From an uncultured Bacteroidales bacterium (lineage in GTDB: Bacteria > Bacteroidota > Bacteroidia > Bacteroidales > Muribaculaceae), in assembly GCA_902785925.1 (NCBI GenBank), contig CADAAI010000005.1, forward strand, positions 37,970 through 101,969: DNA of 64,000 bases. The letters are read 5' to 3'. The position numbers were made by a program, and so were the translations under genes. The notes under the pieces are model-generated. The model worked only from the letters and a program-made list of their open reading frames with translations, was not told the DNA's origin and made no database searches. Positions 1 through 9,821 of the stretch are shown in pieces (the stretch's first letter is position 1; every line of letters starts with the position of its first letter).

Positions 1-635
1 TTCCAATCCATATCATATAGCATCCTGCGAATTAAGTGAGTACCATCTTTCCTCTCAGAAAAAGCGGCAATTGAAACTGGTTTTCCATTAAAGCAATTAA
101 ACTTATAGTCTATCAAGCCATCCTCAGGGCACTCCGGTTGAATCAAAAATTCTTCGGCAATAATTTTTTTAGGTGAAATCCTTGTATAATGCGGTTGCCC
201 AGAAAGCTCTCCATAGGGCATCTGCATCCAATATCTTAATTTCGATCTTGCATCATCTAGTTCAAGTGACAGTTTATCCCTAACAATGATATTAGATGTG
301 CATGCATTATTAGTTTTAAGAACAAACTGATTTGGTAATGCAGCAAAGTCTATTTCATCAGGCGTATCATAAACACCATACAACTTTGTCAAGACATCAT
401 CACCCACTGTATTTCTTACATAATCGCGAACTGCGTATTTATCAGCAAGTTTAGACCATTGTGAGGTGTCAGTGTTCAAGGAAATCCACATGATTTTATC
501 ATGAAATAACTCAGGATTACTTAAATCAATCTTTCTATGAAAGGCATGATAGTAAAGAAGAGATATTATAAACTTCGGGTGTTTACTTATAAACTGTGAA
601 AATGGAGAAGCTATTTTATATATGATTTTCTTCAT
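1..635 (-). CDS. TupA-like ATP-grasp family protein (partial, C-terminus beyond window)
   Basis: Reading leftward from an ATG at 635-633 the frame stays open to base 1 (about 211 codons), so the C-terminal part lies outside the window. The N-terminus is basic and hydrophobic. It is followed by sequence such as KLADKYAVRDYV, FVLKTNNACTSN and YKFNCFNGKP, the layout of TupA-type ATP-grasp proteins found in capsule and teichuronopeptide gene clusters. These are thought to form amide or similar bonds on a glycan or its precursor; the substrate here is unknown. It starts 24 bases after the GT4 gene stops and is the most distal visible gene of the polysaccharide operon. Family call is from remembered family sequences, without a profile search. 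Confidence 0.7.
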   Translation of the reverse strand, partial: MKKIIYKIASPFSQFISKHPKFIISLLYYHAFHRKIDLSNPELFHDKIMWISLNTDTSQWSKLADKYAVRDYVRNTVGDDVLTKLYGVYDTPDEIDFAALPNQFVLKTNNACTSNIIVRDKLSLELDDARSKLRYWMQMPYGELSGQPHYTRISPKKIIAEEFLIQPECPEDGLIDYKFNCFNGKPVSIAAFSERKDGTHLIRRMLYDMDW

Positions 636-659
636 TTATATACAATTATACATAAATAG

Positions 660-1727
660 TTACTCAATTAAACCCTCATACAAGTCTCCAAGCTCAGCAG
701 CAACCGATTGAGGAAAATGTTTATAAATCTTATTAAACGAAACATGCCCCATAAATAAGCACTCACTCTTATGTTCAATTAAATATATAATTCTTTCAAT
801 AAATAAAGAGCCATCTCCTGGTTCAACAAGGAATCCGTTAACCTCGTCTTCTATCATTGATGGAATTCCACCAACAGGGGTGCTTATTACAGGTTTACAA
901 TAAGACATTGCTTCAAGTATTGACAATGGTAATCCTTCAACGTAGGATGGCAAGATTAATGCGTCACAAATGCATAACAAATCATGCTTGCGTGCACTAT
1001 CCACCCAACCTTCATATAAAACCAAATCATCCAAATGACTTGTCGATATTTCTTTTTTAAATCTCTCAACTAATCCATTGCCTGCCACATGCAATTTAAA
1101 ACGCCCATTCAATCTTTCATGATTTAACTTGATTGCATTCAATAAATCAAATATACCCTTTTGCTCATTAATCAATCCAAGAAATAGTAGATGAAATATC
1201 TCATCTTTTCTTTTGTTCATGCATTGCTTTGGTTTTGGTATTACATTTGGCACAACCTTTAAATGTTCAACTTTTACTTCAGTTCTAAACCATTCGGCCC
1301 ATGCATCAGTTAATACAACAATCAAATCACATTTGGTTAAAGTATCTTTAACGAAATCAACATGTTCTACATAATAGTCCTTAAAACCACCACCATGAAC
1401 ATGAAGAATTATCTTTTTGTGAAATAATTTTGCCAAAGCAACAAACCATGATGAACGCTTGAAACTAAAATTAGATGCTGTGTGGATATGTACAATTCTA
1501 AGCTGACGTTGAAATGCAAGTGTAACGACAAATCTTACCAGAGAAACAATTAGTTTGAAAATTTTCATAATGCGTTTCCCATCACGTGAATTAGATATAT
1601 ATCGGAATCCTTTATCTGGGAACACATAATGATCATAATTAGATATAATTTGAGCAATGCCTCCTTTAGGCGGCATATATTCAGGTCCCACATTCAATAT
1701 CTTCTTTGACAATTCAACCGAAATCAT
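660..1727 (-). CDS. Glycosyltransferase family 4 (GT-B fold)
   Basis: Retaining glycosyltransferase that probably adds one sugar to the polysaccharide repeat unit at the inner membrane face. The C-terminal half shows the GT4 donor-binding pattern: EGWVDSARKHDLL, then LPSYVEGLPLSILEAMS (the E-x7-E motif) and TPVGGIPSMI. The N-terminal half has a glycine-rich acceptor-side loop (GPEYMPPKGGIAQ). The frame is open back to 1853, but that would overlap the upstream polymerase by about 100 bases. I prefer ATG 1727-1725 (355 residues, MISVELSKKILNVGP), which leaves a 19-base gap and puts the first beta strand at the usual place. The gene is AT-rich like its neighbours, typical of glycan-specificity genes. 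Sugar donor not predictable. Confidence 0.85.
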   Translation of the reverse strand: MISVELSKKILNVGPEYMPPKGGIAQIISNYDHYVFPDKGFRYISNSRDGKRIMKIFKLIVSLVRFVVTLAFQRQLRIVHIHTASNFSFKRSSWFVALAKLFHKKIILHVHGGGFKDYYVEHVDFVKDTLTKCDLIVVLTDAWAEWFRTEVKVEHLKVVPNVIPKPKQCMNKRKDEIFHLLFLGLINEQKGIFDLLNAIKLNHERLNGRFKLHVAGNGLVERFKKEISTSHLDDLVLYEGWVDSARKHDLLCICDALILPSYVEGLPLSILEAMSYCKPVISTPVGGIPSMIEDEVNGFLVEPGDGSLFIERIIYLIEHKSECLFMGHVSFNKIYKHFPQSVAAELGDLYEGLIE

Positions 1728-1746
1728 GCTGAAATAATTATTCAAA

Positions 1747-2988
1747 TTATCGATGCCAGTCGTAATCAATACCTTGTTGCATATTACCATCCCAATCGGT
1801 AAAGAAATTACCAAATATAAGATCAATATGAAATAAATATTGTCTTTGCTCAACTAGCTGAGTTGCTGCAGCGTACAACATAGGAGGAATAACAAAGATA
1901 GCAAATATAGGCACCTTATTTTTGATGCGATCGGCATGGACAAACGTCATAGCAAACAAGTAGGTATAGAAGAATAAAATCGCTGCTTGATAAAAACGGT
2001 CATAGAAGATCAAGTCTCCATAACCAAAATTAGCAACTGTATATAATGTTATTGCATAAGTAAACAAATAAATATACTTATGATCTTTATGGGCTTTATA
2101 TTTCCATAAATTAAAAAGAATGAGTAATCCCCAAAAGAGCAATATATCATTTCGATGATTATAGAAAAAGTTACCATTAGCACGAATATCGGCCATATGA
2201 TCTCTCCAATTATTACGAATTCGGTCATCGGTAACTGCGATACTCAGGTTCCTAGTAAAGGGGATATATTTTAGCATTAAGGGCACAAAATCAAGATCCT
2301 GAACACGAATAAAAATCGAAAAAGCAAACAATACTATGCGGCTGGCAACACCAGTAAAACGCAACACATAGTCTAGCAATGCAACTGCAATAAGCATTAT
2401 AAGAGTAAAATGGATAAGTGGTGTAAGCAATAAAGCCAATAAGTACAACTTATTGTTTGTGTTCAAAAATTTCAGATAAATAGCAGCAAAATAGAATACT
2501 CCTGTTCTGAACCTCAATCCTTGGTACCAATAAAATTCTACAATAAAAGTTATTGTCAACAGTAATAACGCACTTAATATTGTAAGTTTATTATTGTTAT
2601 AGAAAACACGAAGTTGCCTGAAGAAGAAAATAAAGAATGTTGCATACATAGCGCACGCTACACCACCAAAGACTTGAGTATTTGTAGAAAAACGTGATAC
2701 TACCAATTTAAATGCGACATGATATACATCCTGTCCCAACAAATATATACGTTCATCGGCTAATATCTCAGCTACACCTCGACCAACATAAAGATCCATC
2801 ATATCCTTATAATGATTCATTAGGTCATGGACAAAACCTAAATGGTAACCAAAGAAGAATGCAAATATGATGAAAAAGAGCTGTGAAATTTCGCTTTTAT
2901 AAAATCTAATACTAACAAAAAGGCTTGTGATGGGAGAGATAAGCATCACAATACACTGTAGTATAAAATATTTTCCTTTGCTATACAT
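1747..2988 (-). CDS. EpsG/Wzy-like polysaccharide polymerase, multi-pass membrane protein
   Basis: A 413-residue protein made almost entirely of hydrophobic segments (roughly 10-12 membrane helices) with one larger loop around residues 245-285. Size, topology and position among glycosyltransferases fit the EpsG family of Wzy-type polymerases, which join lipid-linked repeat units. Sequence in this family is poorly conserved, so the call rests on topology and context. It starts 3 bases after the upstream GT2 gene stops, so translation is probably coupled. A second EpsG-like gene lies two genes upstream at 4022-5191; one may polymerise this glycan and the other have another role. Confidence 0.7.
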   Translation of the reverse strand: MYSKGKYFILQCIVMLISPITSLFVSIRFYKSEISQLFFIIFAFFFGYHLGFVHDLMNHYKDMMDLYVGRGVAEILADERIYLLGQDVYHVAFKLVVSRFSTNTQVFGGVACAMYATFFIFFFRQLRVFYNNNKLTILSALLLLTITFIVEFYWYQGLRFRTGVFYFAAIYLKFLNTNNKLYLLALLLTPLIHFTLIMLIAVALLDYVLRFTGVASRIVLFAFSIFIRVQDLDFVPLMLKYIPFTRNLSIAVTDDRIRNNWRDHMADIRANGNFFYNHRNDILLFWGLLILFNLWKYKAHKDHKYIYLFTYAITLYTVANFGYGDLIFYDRFYQAAILFFYTYLFAMTFVHADRIKNKVPIFAIFVIPPMLYAAATQLVEQRQYLFHIDLIFGNFFTDWDGNMQQGIDYDWHR

Positions 2989-2991
2989 ATT

Positions 2992-4011
2992 TTAAAGAAT
3001 AGCAGTTTTATTTTCAATTTTCTTCTTGTTATATCCAGAATGAAAGTCGATGATATACCTAATAATTGTAACAATCCAAGGCAAACCCAACTTTGCTGAA
3101 TATAATGCCACTCTGTAATAGAATGGTATATAAGTGTTAGTCTTGATGGCAGATAATGGCATGCTTTTCAACAAAGATTTTAAATCCTCATCATCAGGCT
3201 TGTAGATTAGCAAAGAACCTGCAACCCCAACCTTGAATGATTTGATTCCACTATCAATTGTTTCATCAGTAGGATGAGTTCTAAAGAAATCATCAACAAG
3301 TCTCATTATTGACTTAAGCATAGGCAACAAAACACGTTGGTTGTTCTTGGTTAGAGAATCTTCTCTTTTACGATAGAAATAAAGCGGTTCGTTAATATAT
3401 TCGACTTTATTTGCAAAATAAACCATTCTGAATGATATTGCTTTATCCTCTAGAATTCTATAACCTTCGTCGGGATATAGATTATTCTGTACAATTATTG
3501 AACGTTTAACCAATTTATTCCATAAAGCATTATGTGCTGTTCCTATTAGTAATCGCTTAATTAATTCACTGCGATCAACTTCTTGGATAGGAGGATTGAC
3601 TTTAATCTTATTCTTATAGACATTAATAGTGTTGCAAATCACAACATCGCTATTGGAATCAACTGCTTTAACAAGCATTTTTTCAATAAACCACAAGTCA
3701 ACATAATCATCACTATCAACATGAATAAGAAATTCACCTGTAGCATTCTTCATGCACACATGCCTACAAAAAGCCACTCCTTTATTGATATCATTTTCAT
3801 AAATCTTACATTGAGCGATACGAGATGGATATTCATCAATCAAAGTTCTAAGCATATCCACACTACCATCGTTAGACGCATCATCAATAAAAAGGTATTC
3901 AATATTATGATATGTCTGCATCATCAGTGATCTAACACATTGCTCCAAATATTGCGTAGCATTATATATTGGAACAATTATAGAGACCTTTATTTCATAA
4001 GATGAATCCAT
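2992..4011 (-). CDS. Glycosyltransferase family 2 (GT-A fold)
   Basis: A 339-residue inverting glycosyltransferase. The N-terminal GT-A domain begins VSIIVPIYNATQYLEQC, continues with the nucleotide-binding LFIDDASNDGS, and carries the metal-binding DxD element in HVDSDDYVD near residue 100. The C-terminal third is basic and amphipathic, as in GT2 enzymes that lie against the inner membrane. It sits 10 bases downstream of one EpsG-like gene and 3 bases upstream of the other, inside the capsule or exopolysaccharide operon. The sugar donor cannot be read from sequence. Confidence 0.9.
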   Translation of the reverse strand: MDSSYEIKVSIIVPIYNATQYLEQCVRSLMMQTYHNIEYLFIDDASNDGSVDMLRTLIDEYPSRIAQCKIYENDINKGVAFCRHVCMKNATGEFLIHVDSDDYVDLWFIEKMLVKAVDSNSDVVICNTINVYKNKIKVNPPIQEVDRSELIKRLLIGTAHNALWNKLVKRSIIVQNNLYPDEGYRILEDKAISFRMVYFANKVEYINEPLYFYRKREDSLTKNNQRVLLPMLKSIMRLVDDFFRTHPTDETIDSGIKSFKVGVAGSLLIYKPDDEDLKSLLKSMPLSAIKTNTYIPFYYRVALYSAKLGLPWIVTIIRYIIDFHSGYNKKKIENKTAIL

Positions 4012-4021
4012 GATTAGACAC

Positions 4022-5191
4022 TTACAATGATGGGCAGAAAAACAAATGATAAAGGAAAGGCACAGAAGTATTTGTTGGATAATAATACGACTTAATTACA
4101 GCGATAAACGCATAACTAAAATTCAAGAATAACACAATAATAAACATTAAAATGTTTCTGGTATTATACAAGTAACAAAGTAGATATGCTGTCACTATTA
4201 AATTAAATATCATAAAATATTCAACTGGACGCATAATGAAATGTGTGGTGTTCATCAACAAATTACTTAAACACATACCAACAAATGCCATAATGAAAAA
4301 GTAAGGCAGTAATGTATCTGCTTTATAATATTTCTTGATGTTAGGATAATACCAAATTATCACAACATTGCTTAATAAAGTTAAAACACGGATTGGCCCC
4401 CAATTAACCATCCTCATTGTCCCCTTAACGTTAGGATCCTCTAGGTTTCCATAATTGCTATAACCAGTCAAATCAAGAAACCATTGATAATTTGTAAAAT
4501 ATTTTGTCCAAAACGGGAAAGCTCCAACAAGTACAAATAAAGCAAATACAGCGAGCAAAGTCCATCGGTTAGGAGCCTTTTCTGAAATCTTGACAAAACA
4601 AACAAGGAATACAGGCAATAGCATGAGTGATGACTTGTGCAAGAAAGCGCATAATATTATTATCAATGCATATGGAAGGATCTTACGATCTCGGATTAAT
4701 GGTATTAATGCTACAAACACGCATGTCACTACATTCTGGCGGACAGAATTCATCCACCCTAAGAAATAAGGACCTAACATTATACCAAGTCCAATCCAAC
4801 ACAGTAAAAACTTATGGTTACGAAGACCATAATAAAGGAAACCAATCTGTAAGAGCGCCCAAAATGCAAAGTAGAAAAAATAATGAATATGGCACCAAGC
4901 AAATATTTTTGAAATCCACTCAAAGCCATATTCAAAATTATGACGACTGAACTCACCAGCCTTCAGCAAATGTTGATATTGATCTAAATACATAGCATGA
5001 TCATAGCCTGTGTGATAACGAGCACCTGCCACAATCGCAAAGAGCAACATAGACAATAATATTTCCCAGCTGTAAAATGGCAGTCGCTTGCCAGTCTCCA
5101 ACATCAGTCTTTGCTCTCGACCATTAACATGCCACCCTAACAAAAACAGGGCAACACCAGTCAAACTATATACAAGTAGGCTTAGCAACAT
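4022..5191 (-). CDS. EpsG family protein, multi-pass membrane (second Wzy candidate)
   Basis: A 389-residue membrane protein with about ten hydrophobic helices. It carries the more typical EpsG signature near the N-terminus: AGARYHTGYDHAMYLDQYQHL followed by FEYGFEWISKIF, the first periplasmic loop of this family. The likely role is repeat-unit polymerisation. Its ATG directly abuts the TAG stop of the wecC-like gene (TAGATG), so translation is probably coupled. The call is stronger than for the 1747-2988 paralogue because the loop motif is visible. Confidence 0.8.
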   Translation of the reverse strand: MLLSLLVYSLTGVALFLLGWHVNGREQRLMLETGKRLPFYSWEILLSMLLFAIVAGARYHTGYDHAMYLDQYQHLLKAGEFSRHNFEYGFEWISKIFAWCHIHYFFYFAFWALLQIGFLYYGLRNHKFLLCWIGLGIMLGPYFLGWMNSVRQNVVTCVFVALIPLIRDRKILPYALIIILCAFLHKSSLMLLPVFLVCFVKISEKAPNRWTLLAVFALFVLVGAFPFWTKYFTNYQWFLDLTGYSNYGNLEDPNVKGTMRMVNWGPIRVLTLLSNVVIIWYYPNIKKYYKADTLLPYFFIMAFVGMCLSNLLMNTTHFIMRPVEYFMIFNLIVTAYLLCYLYNTRNILMFIIVLFLNFSYAFIAVIKSYYYPTNTSVPFLYHLFFCPSL

Positions 5192-6397
5192 CTATTTCTT
5201 GAAGATGCCACAGAAGTCTAATATTATCTTATCATCACTCCATTTAAGTTCCTTAAACTCATTGTGAGCTGTAAGAAACACAACAATGTCGGCTCGCTCA
5301 TAAGCTTCAATATAAGGAGTGAGTTTGAACACATTGTGCTCCTTTATATTAGGTTCCACCACAAGAATATCTGCATTATTTTTGCTCTGAAGAACTTCGG
5401 TTGTAATACGCTTTGATGGTGACTCGCGCATGTCATCAATATTAGGCTTGAATGCCAACCCCATCATTGCAACAACAGGTTTACGACTATTCTTGAGTTC
5501 AAACTCCAGCATAGCGTTCTTAACACGCTCTGCACACCACTGAGCCTTGTAGTTATTTATTTCACGAGCAGCAGCAATTATCTTTGCTTGCTTGGGGTAG
5601 GCTGCTGTAATGAAATAGGGATCAACGGCAATGCAATGACCACCCACGCCACACCCAGGCTGAAGAATATTTACGCGAGGATGTTTATTAGCAAGCTCTA
5701 TCAAGTCCCATACATTAATATTCGCTTGTTCGCAAATCAATGACAACTCATTTGCAAATGCGATCTGCACATCACGGCTAGAATTCTCAGTAAGTTTACA
5801 TAATTCAGCCGTGCGTGCATTAGTCCGATGCAATTGCCCCTTTACAAAGTGAGAATAAAAGTCTATAGCATGTGTTGTTGACTCCTCATTTATTCCACCA
5901 ATAACACGGTCATTATTTACCAACTCATATATCACATTGCCAGGCAACACACGTTCGGGACAGTAAGCAATGTATATCTTATCCTTTAATTCTGGACGAT
6001 TCTGAAAAATAAAATCAGTAATTAACTCTGTAGTCCCTACAGGTGATGTTGACTCAATAACAAAGAGGTCACCTTCTTTAAGTAGAGGCAGCACCATGCT
6101 TGTAGCATTCTTAACATAAGAGATATCGGGTTGATGGTCTCCTTTGAACGGAGTGGGTACGACAATGAAATAGGCGTCACATTCAACAGGATGAGATAAA
6201 GCAGTAAAATGTCCTTCAGCAAGAACTTCCTGGAGCAATCCCTCAAGTCCTGGTTCAACAATGTGAAGATGCCCCGAGAGTGTCTGTTCAACAACTTTTG
6301 AGTTAATATCGACACCTATAACATCTAGGCCATGTTTTGCTGCGATTATTGCAGTAGGCAGGCCTATATAGCCTAATCCCATGAAACATGCTTTCAT
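5192..6397 (-). CDS. wecC: UDP-N-acetyl-D-mannosamine dehydrogenase (UDP-glucose/GDP-mannose dehydrogenase family)
   Basis: A 401-residue NAD-dependent sugar-nucleotide 6-dehydrogenase, predicted to oxidise UDP-ManNAc to UDP-ManNAcA for the polysaccharide. The N-terminal Rossmann motif is FMGLGYIGLPTA. The catalytic cysteine lies in GCGVGGHCIAVDPYF, and the central helix reads LCKLTENSSRDVQIAFANELS. The C-terminal UDP-binding domain has VAMMGLAFKPNIDDMRESPS. GCGVGGHCIAVDP is closer to WecC than to UDP-glucose dehydrogenases, but UDP-GlcNAc or UDP-GalNAc dehydrogenase (WbpA/WbpO type) is possible. No partner 2-epimerase (WecB) is in the window. Confidence 0.85.
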   Translation of the reverse strand: MKACFMGLGYIGLPTAIIAAKHGLDVIGVDINSKVVEQTLSGHLHIVEPGLEGLLQEVLAEGHFTALSHPVECDAYFIVVPTPFKGDHQPDISYVKNATSMVLPLLKEGDLFVIESTSPVGTTELITDFIFQNRPELKDKIYIAYCPERVLPGNVIYELVNNDRVIGGINEESTTHAIDFYSHFVKGQLHRTNARTAELCKLTENSSRDVQIAFANELSLICEQANINVWDLIELANKHPRVNILQPGCGVGGHCIAVDPYFITAAYPKQAKIIAAAREINNYKAQWCAERVKNAMLEFELKNSRKPVVAMMGLAFKPNIDDMRESPSKRITTEVLQSKNNADILVVEPNIKEHNVFKLTPYIEAYERADIVVFLTAHNEFKELKWSDDKIILDFCGIFKK

Positions 6398-6419
6398 CTA
6401 TAATCAGTGTTATTTTTAA

Positions 6420-8825
6420 TTACTTCTTTTTACTTTTCCGTTGACCATAGCCATAGCCATAACCATAACTATAACCATATCGACGATAACCGTAACCATT
6501 AGACTCCTCGGTAGTACCATTGAGCAGTAGAACCATATTGTTAAATCTCTTGTCAACATAATATTTTTCTACTTCGGGAAGCATGTGACGATCTAACAAT
6601 CCAGAACGGAGCACATATATAGTTACATCTACAAGATTATTAATAATCGAAGCATCAGCCACAATATCAATAGGTGGGCAGTCTATTACAATAATATCAT
6701 AATAATCACGCATGCTTTTGATAAGTGAAGAAAGACGCTCACTAAAGAGTAATTCCGTTGGATTGGGAGGTATTGTTCCAACAGGTAAAACATCAAGTTG
6801 CTTGTGAATGCGCTCCTTAACCATCACATCTTCAATTTTATCATATTGCCCATTAAGGAAGTCAGAAATACCCCTCTGGGGAGAATCTACAAATGTAGAC
6901 ATTGATGCCTTACGCAAGTCAAGGTCTATAAGCAAGGTCTTCTTTCCCTTAATTGCAAAACTAGTCGCTAAATTCGTTGAAACGAATGTCTTACCTGAAC
7001 CGACATTAGAAGATGTGAGCATTACGACCTTATAATCTTTACCAAGGACAAACTCAAGATTTGTGCGAACAACACGGAATGCCTCATTGATATTATTTCC
7101 ATTTTTCTCCTGAACAACAATCTCACGCACTTCCTTGCGGCGATTGAACAATGCCAGAAGTCCTTTGCGCTTGCGATAAGACAACGGAATTTCTCCAATG
7201 AATGGCAAACTGAGTTCCTCTATATCCTTGCGGCCCTTAACCTTGGTATCCATATTGTTGACAATGAACAGTATTATCATCGGTATTAACAAGCCAAGAA
7301 CCATCGCAACGATCAACACATTTATTTTAACCGGTGATGATGGGCTGCGACTTCCAGAAGGAGGATTAAGCAACTTAGTATTATAAGCTGTGTAGGCCTT
7401 TGATAACTGATTCTCTTCACGCTTTTGAAGTAAAAACAGATACAATTGTTCTTTCACCTTTTGTTGACGTTCAACACTAAGAAGGTCTTTCTCAAGGCCA
7501 GGAGTAGCAGTGATTTTATCACTTGCTACCGCCTTAGAAGCCTCCAAAGCATTTTTACGGTCTTTTAATGTCGACAAAACATTGTTAAGCGAAGTGATAA
7601 TTGATGAACGAGTCGCATTCAACTGATCATCAATATCTTGGATAAGTGGGTTATTAACACCACTATTCTCTAGCAAACTGTTACGTTGCATTACCCTCTC
7701 ATTGTAATCCTTGATTTGAGCAGCAACCGCATTGTTGTCAATTCCAGAATTTGCCGGCAAAACTTCAAATTTTCTTTCACTTAACTGTGATTTTATAAGA
7801 TTTGCCATATATATCTGGTTATCAAGCTCCAACAACTGAGCACTGGTATTCTCAACCTTATTTAGATTGATTTGAGTTGTAACCCCAAGATCAGGAGCAC
7901 CACTAGAACTTTTGTGCTGCGCAATATCTGCATCAACATTTCCTAATTGACTTTCTATTGCCTGTAACTCTTCGTCAATGAATTTGCTAGTACTTGTGGC
8001 CTGCTTGTTGATATCCTCAACCCAACGGTTGTTATACACTTCAAAGAGTTTATCCAACAAATCAGTTGCTCTTTCGGCTGACACATCGCTAATCGACACA
8101 TCAATCACCGAGGCACGTTCCTGACTAAGTTCAACTTTCAACTTGCTTGCATAACTATTTGCAACATCTGAAATACGATTCTTTTTAACTTGAATAGGGG
8201 TGTCAAATTTGCCCACATAGTTCTGCGTTGGTGTTACCAAAATTTGTCCTATTGGAGTTTTAGCAACCTCACCCAAAGTGCCTTTCACAACCGCGGCAGA
8301 TGGTGCATCCATGTTAGAATCCATAAAATCGGTCATCTGAATGGTATTATCATTTTTTATCATGAGCGTAAATGAAGCCCATTCATCGGCATCTATATCA
8401 GGGAGCGAGACAACTACTGGCAGAGTCTTCCCATACAATGCAAGCTCATGAAATCTGCCTTCAGTTCTATAGTCAAAGTCTAGATGCAGGTCTCTAACCA
8501 CATCCTCCATATAGGAAGGAGATTTAAGAGTAATCATCTCATTATACAAATTTGTCTTACCAACACCAAATCCCATATCTGAAAATTGGCTAAACTCACT
8601 TGACAATGAGCGGTTCTTATCTTCATCCTTAATCAAAACCGACATCATACGTGTGTAAGATGGTGTGGTTACCATCAAGTAAAGCAAAGCAAGTCCTAAT
8701 GCTATAATTAATGATAGAGCAAACCAATACCAACGAGACAAGCACAGATATAACCACTCTTGAATTTTCTCGAAATCCTCGTTCTTGGTTGCTGCTTGAG
8801 TCTGTTTATTTATTTCTTCGGCCAT
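6420..8825 (-). CDS. Wzc-type polysaccharide co-polymerase / bacterial tyrosine kinase
   Basis: An 801-residue inner-membrane protein that controls chain length and export together with Wza. Order of parts: a cytoplasmic N-terminus; a first membrane helix near residues 34-52; a long periplasmic Wzz domain with coiled-coil stretches; a second helix near 505-525 preceded by a Pro-rich stretch; and a cytoplasmic BY-kinase domain. The kinase has Walker A SSNVGSGKTFVSTNLA, Walker A' LLIDLDLRKASMS and Walker B VIDCPPI. The protein ends in a tyrosine-rich tail with eight Tyr in about 20 residues, then a basic QRKSKKK end, the usual autophosphorylation cluster. It follows wza by 9 bases. Confidence 0.92.
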   Translation of the reverse strand: MAEEINKQTQAATKNEDFEKIQEWLYLCLSRWYWFALSLIIALGLALLYLMVTTPSYTRMMSVLIKDEDKNRSLSSEFSQFSDMGFGVGKTNLYNEMITLKSPSYMEDVVRDLHLDFDYRTEGRFHELALYGKTLPVVVSLPDIDADEWASFTLMIKNDNTIQMTDFMDSNMDAPSAAVVKGTLGEVAKTPIGQILVTPTQNYVGKFDTPIQVKKNRISDVANSYASKLKVELSQERASVIDVSISDVSAERATDLLDKLFEVYNNRWVEDINKQATSTSKFIDEELQAIESQLGNVDADIAQHKSSSGAPDLGVTTQINLNKVENTSAQLLELDNQIYMANLIKSQLSERKFEVLPANSGIDNNAVAAQIKDYNERVMQRNSLLENSGVNNPLIQDIDDQLNATRSSIITSLNNVLSTLKDRKNALEASKAVASDKITATPGLEKDLLSVERQQKVKEQLYLFLLQKREENQLSKAYTAYNTKLLNPPSGSRSPSSPVKINVLIVAMVLGLLIPMIILFIVNNMDTKVKGRKDIEELSLPFIGEIPLSYRKRKGLLALFNRRKEVREIVVQEKNGNNINEAFRVVRTNLEFVLGKDYKVVMLTSSNVGSGKTFVSTNLATSFAIKGKKTLLIDLDLRKASMSTFVDSPQRGISDFLNGQYDKIEDVMVKERIHKQLDVLPVGTIPPNPTELLFSERLSSLIKSMRDYYDIIVIDCPPIDIVADASIINNLVDVTIYVLRSGLLDRHMLPEVEKYYVDKRFNNMVLLLNGTTEESNGYGYRRYGYSYGYGYGYGQRKSKKK

Positions 8826-8834
8826 TTTGGTGTC

Positions 8835-9629
8835 TTATTTAAATATTAATACCGATATTGTGGTCACGAGAGACGCTAGTGATATCCACAATGTTGGTTG
8901 CATGAAAGCATTTCCTGTACCTGTCGACTCTCGCGCCTTCTTCTCATTTGGTTCAACGTAGATCATGTCACCTTGCTTCAAATAATAAACTGGTGAATTA
9001 TATATACTTTGTAAGTTTGTGAGATCAATACGATATGCTAGTTGCTTGCCATTTTCCTCACGCATAACTAGCACATTGTCACGCCTACCATTAATTGTCA
9101 GATCACCAGCACGGCTCAACGCGTCAATTAAAGTTGTTTTGTCATGATCCATCAAAAATCGACCTGGAGCATTTACCTCACCCATTACAGAAAAGAATAA
9201 GTCAAGAAAATCAACAGTCACAACAGGATCTTTAAGCATCTGCCTATCTATTAGCTCTTTCTTAATATAAGCAGCAACTCCACTTCGGGTTTTGCCTTTA
9301 ATTTCCATTTGGCCCAGCACAGGGAAATCAATACATCCATTCTCATCGACTGTGTAACTAGCCACTTGACTAGTCGTAAGATTGGCATCTGTCTGTGCCA
9401 CCTTATATCTTCCCACAATCTGCAAATTGAACAGATAAGCTAAACCAGGATCTTTACTGCCTACAAGAATCGACAGTCTATCTCCAGGTTCTACAGTTAC
9501 AAGCCTAGGAGCTTGCAACTCCTGAACTTGCCCTGACTGGACATCCTGGAAATAACCTAACTTAGGTGCAGTACAAGACGACACTACTATCGCCAGGCAC
9601 ACCAGCATTAAAAATTTGTTTAATTTCAT
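8835..9629 (-). CDS. Wza-type outer-membrane polysaccharide export lipoprotein
   Basis: A 264-residue secreted lipoprotein. The signal sequence MKLNKFLMLVCLAIVVSSC ends in a lipobox with Cys19 as the lipidated residue. The poly_export domain follows (VEPGDRLSILV, then GCIDFPVLGQMEIKGKT), then an SLBB domain (VMGEVNAPGRFLM, LSRAGDLTINGRRDNVLVMRE). The C-terminus has one hydrophobic segment (LWISLASLVTTISVLIF) that could be the outer-membrane helix. It is the first gene of the polysaccharide operon, with wzc 9 bases downstream, and would form the export channel that docks on Wzc. Confidence 0.92.
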   Translation of the reverse strand: MKLNKFLMLVCLAIVVSSCTAPKLGYFQDVQSGQVQELQAPRLVTVEPGDRLSILVGSKDPGLAYLFNLQIVGRYKVAQTDANLTTSQVASYTVDENGCIDFPVLGQMEIKGKTRSGVAAYIKKELIDRQMLKDPVVTVDFLDLFFSVMGEVNAPGRFLMDHDKTTLIDALSRAGDLTINGRRDNVLVMREENGKQLAYRIDLTNLQSIYNSPVYYLKQGDMIYVEPNEKKARESTGTGNAFMQPTLWISLASLVTTISVLIFK

Positions 9630-9723
9630 ATCAATTGTGATTTAATTATTATTATTCAATTTAGATTGTACCAGAATGATTAAAAAAGTTTTTTATATAT
9701 AATAAATTGGGACGTCAATTGCA

Positions 9724-9738
9724 CGCTATAGCGCTAGC
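9724..9738. repeat. Overlapping palindromes in the wza leader
   Basis: CGCTATAGCG (9724-9733), TAGCGCTA (9729-9736) and GCTAGC (9733-9738) are perfect overlapping palindromes in an otherwise very AT-rich stretch. They lie inside the predicted wza leader. They could be a protein operator or part of a leader RNA structure; no function is established. Confidence 0.45.
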
Positions 9739-9821
9739 AATCAACGATTTTAATATAAAAACCACTTTTTAGCATTAAAATTTTGTCATTTATTTAAAAA
9801 TGCAAAATCTCAAATAGCCTA

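Noticed and set aside
1241..1262. TTTGGCAC inside the GT4 gene.
   Set aside because: It lies within coding sequence and lacks the -12 GC at the right distance.
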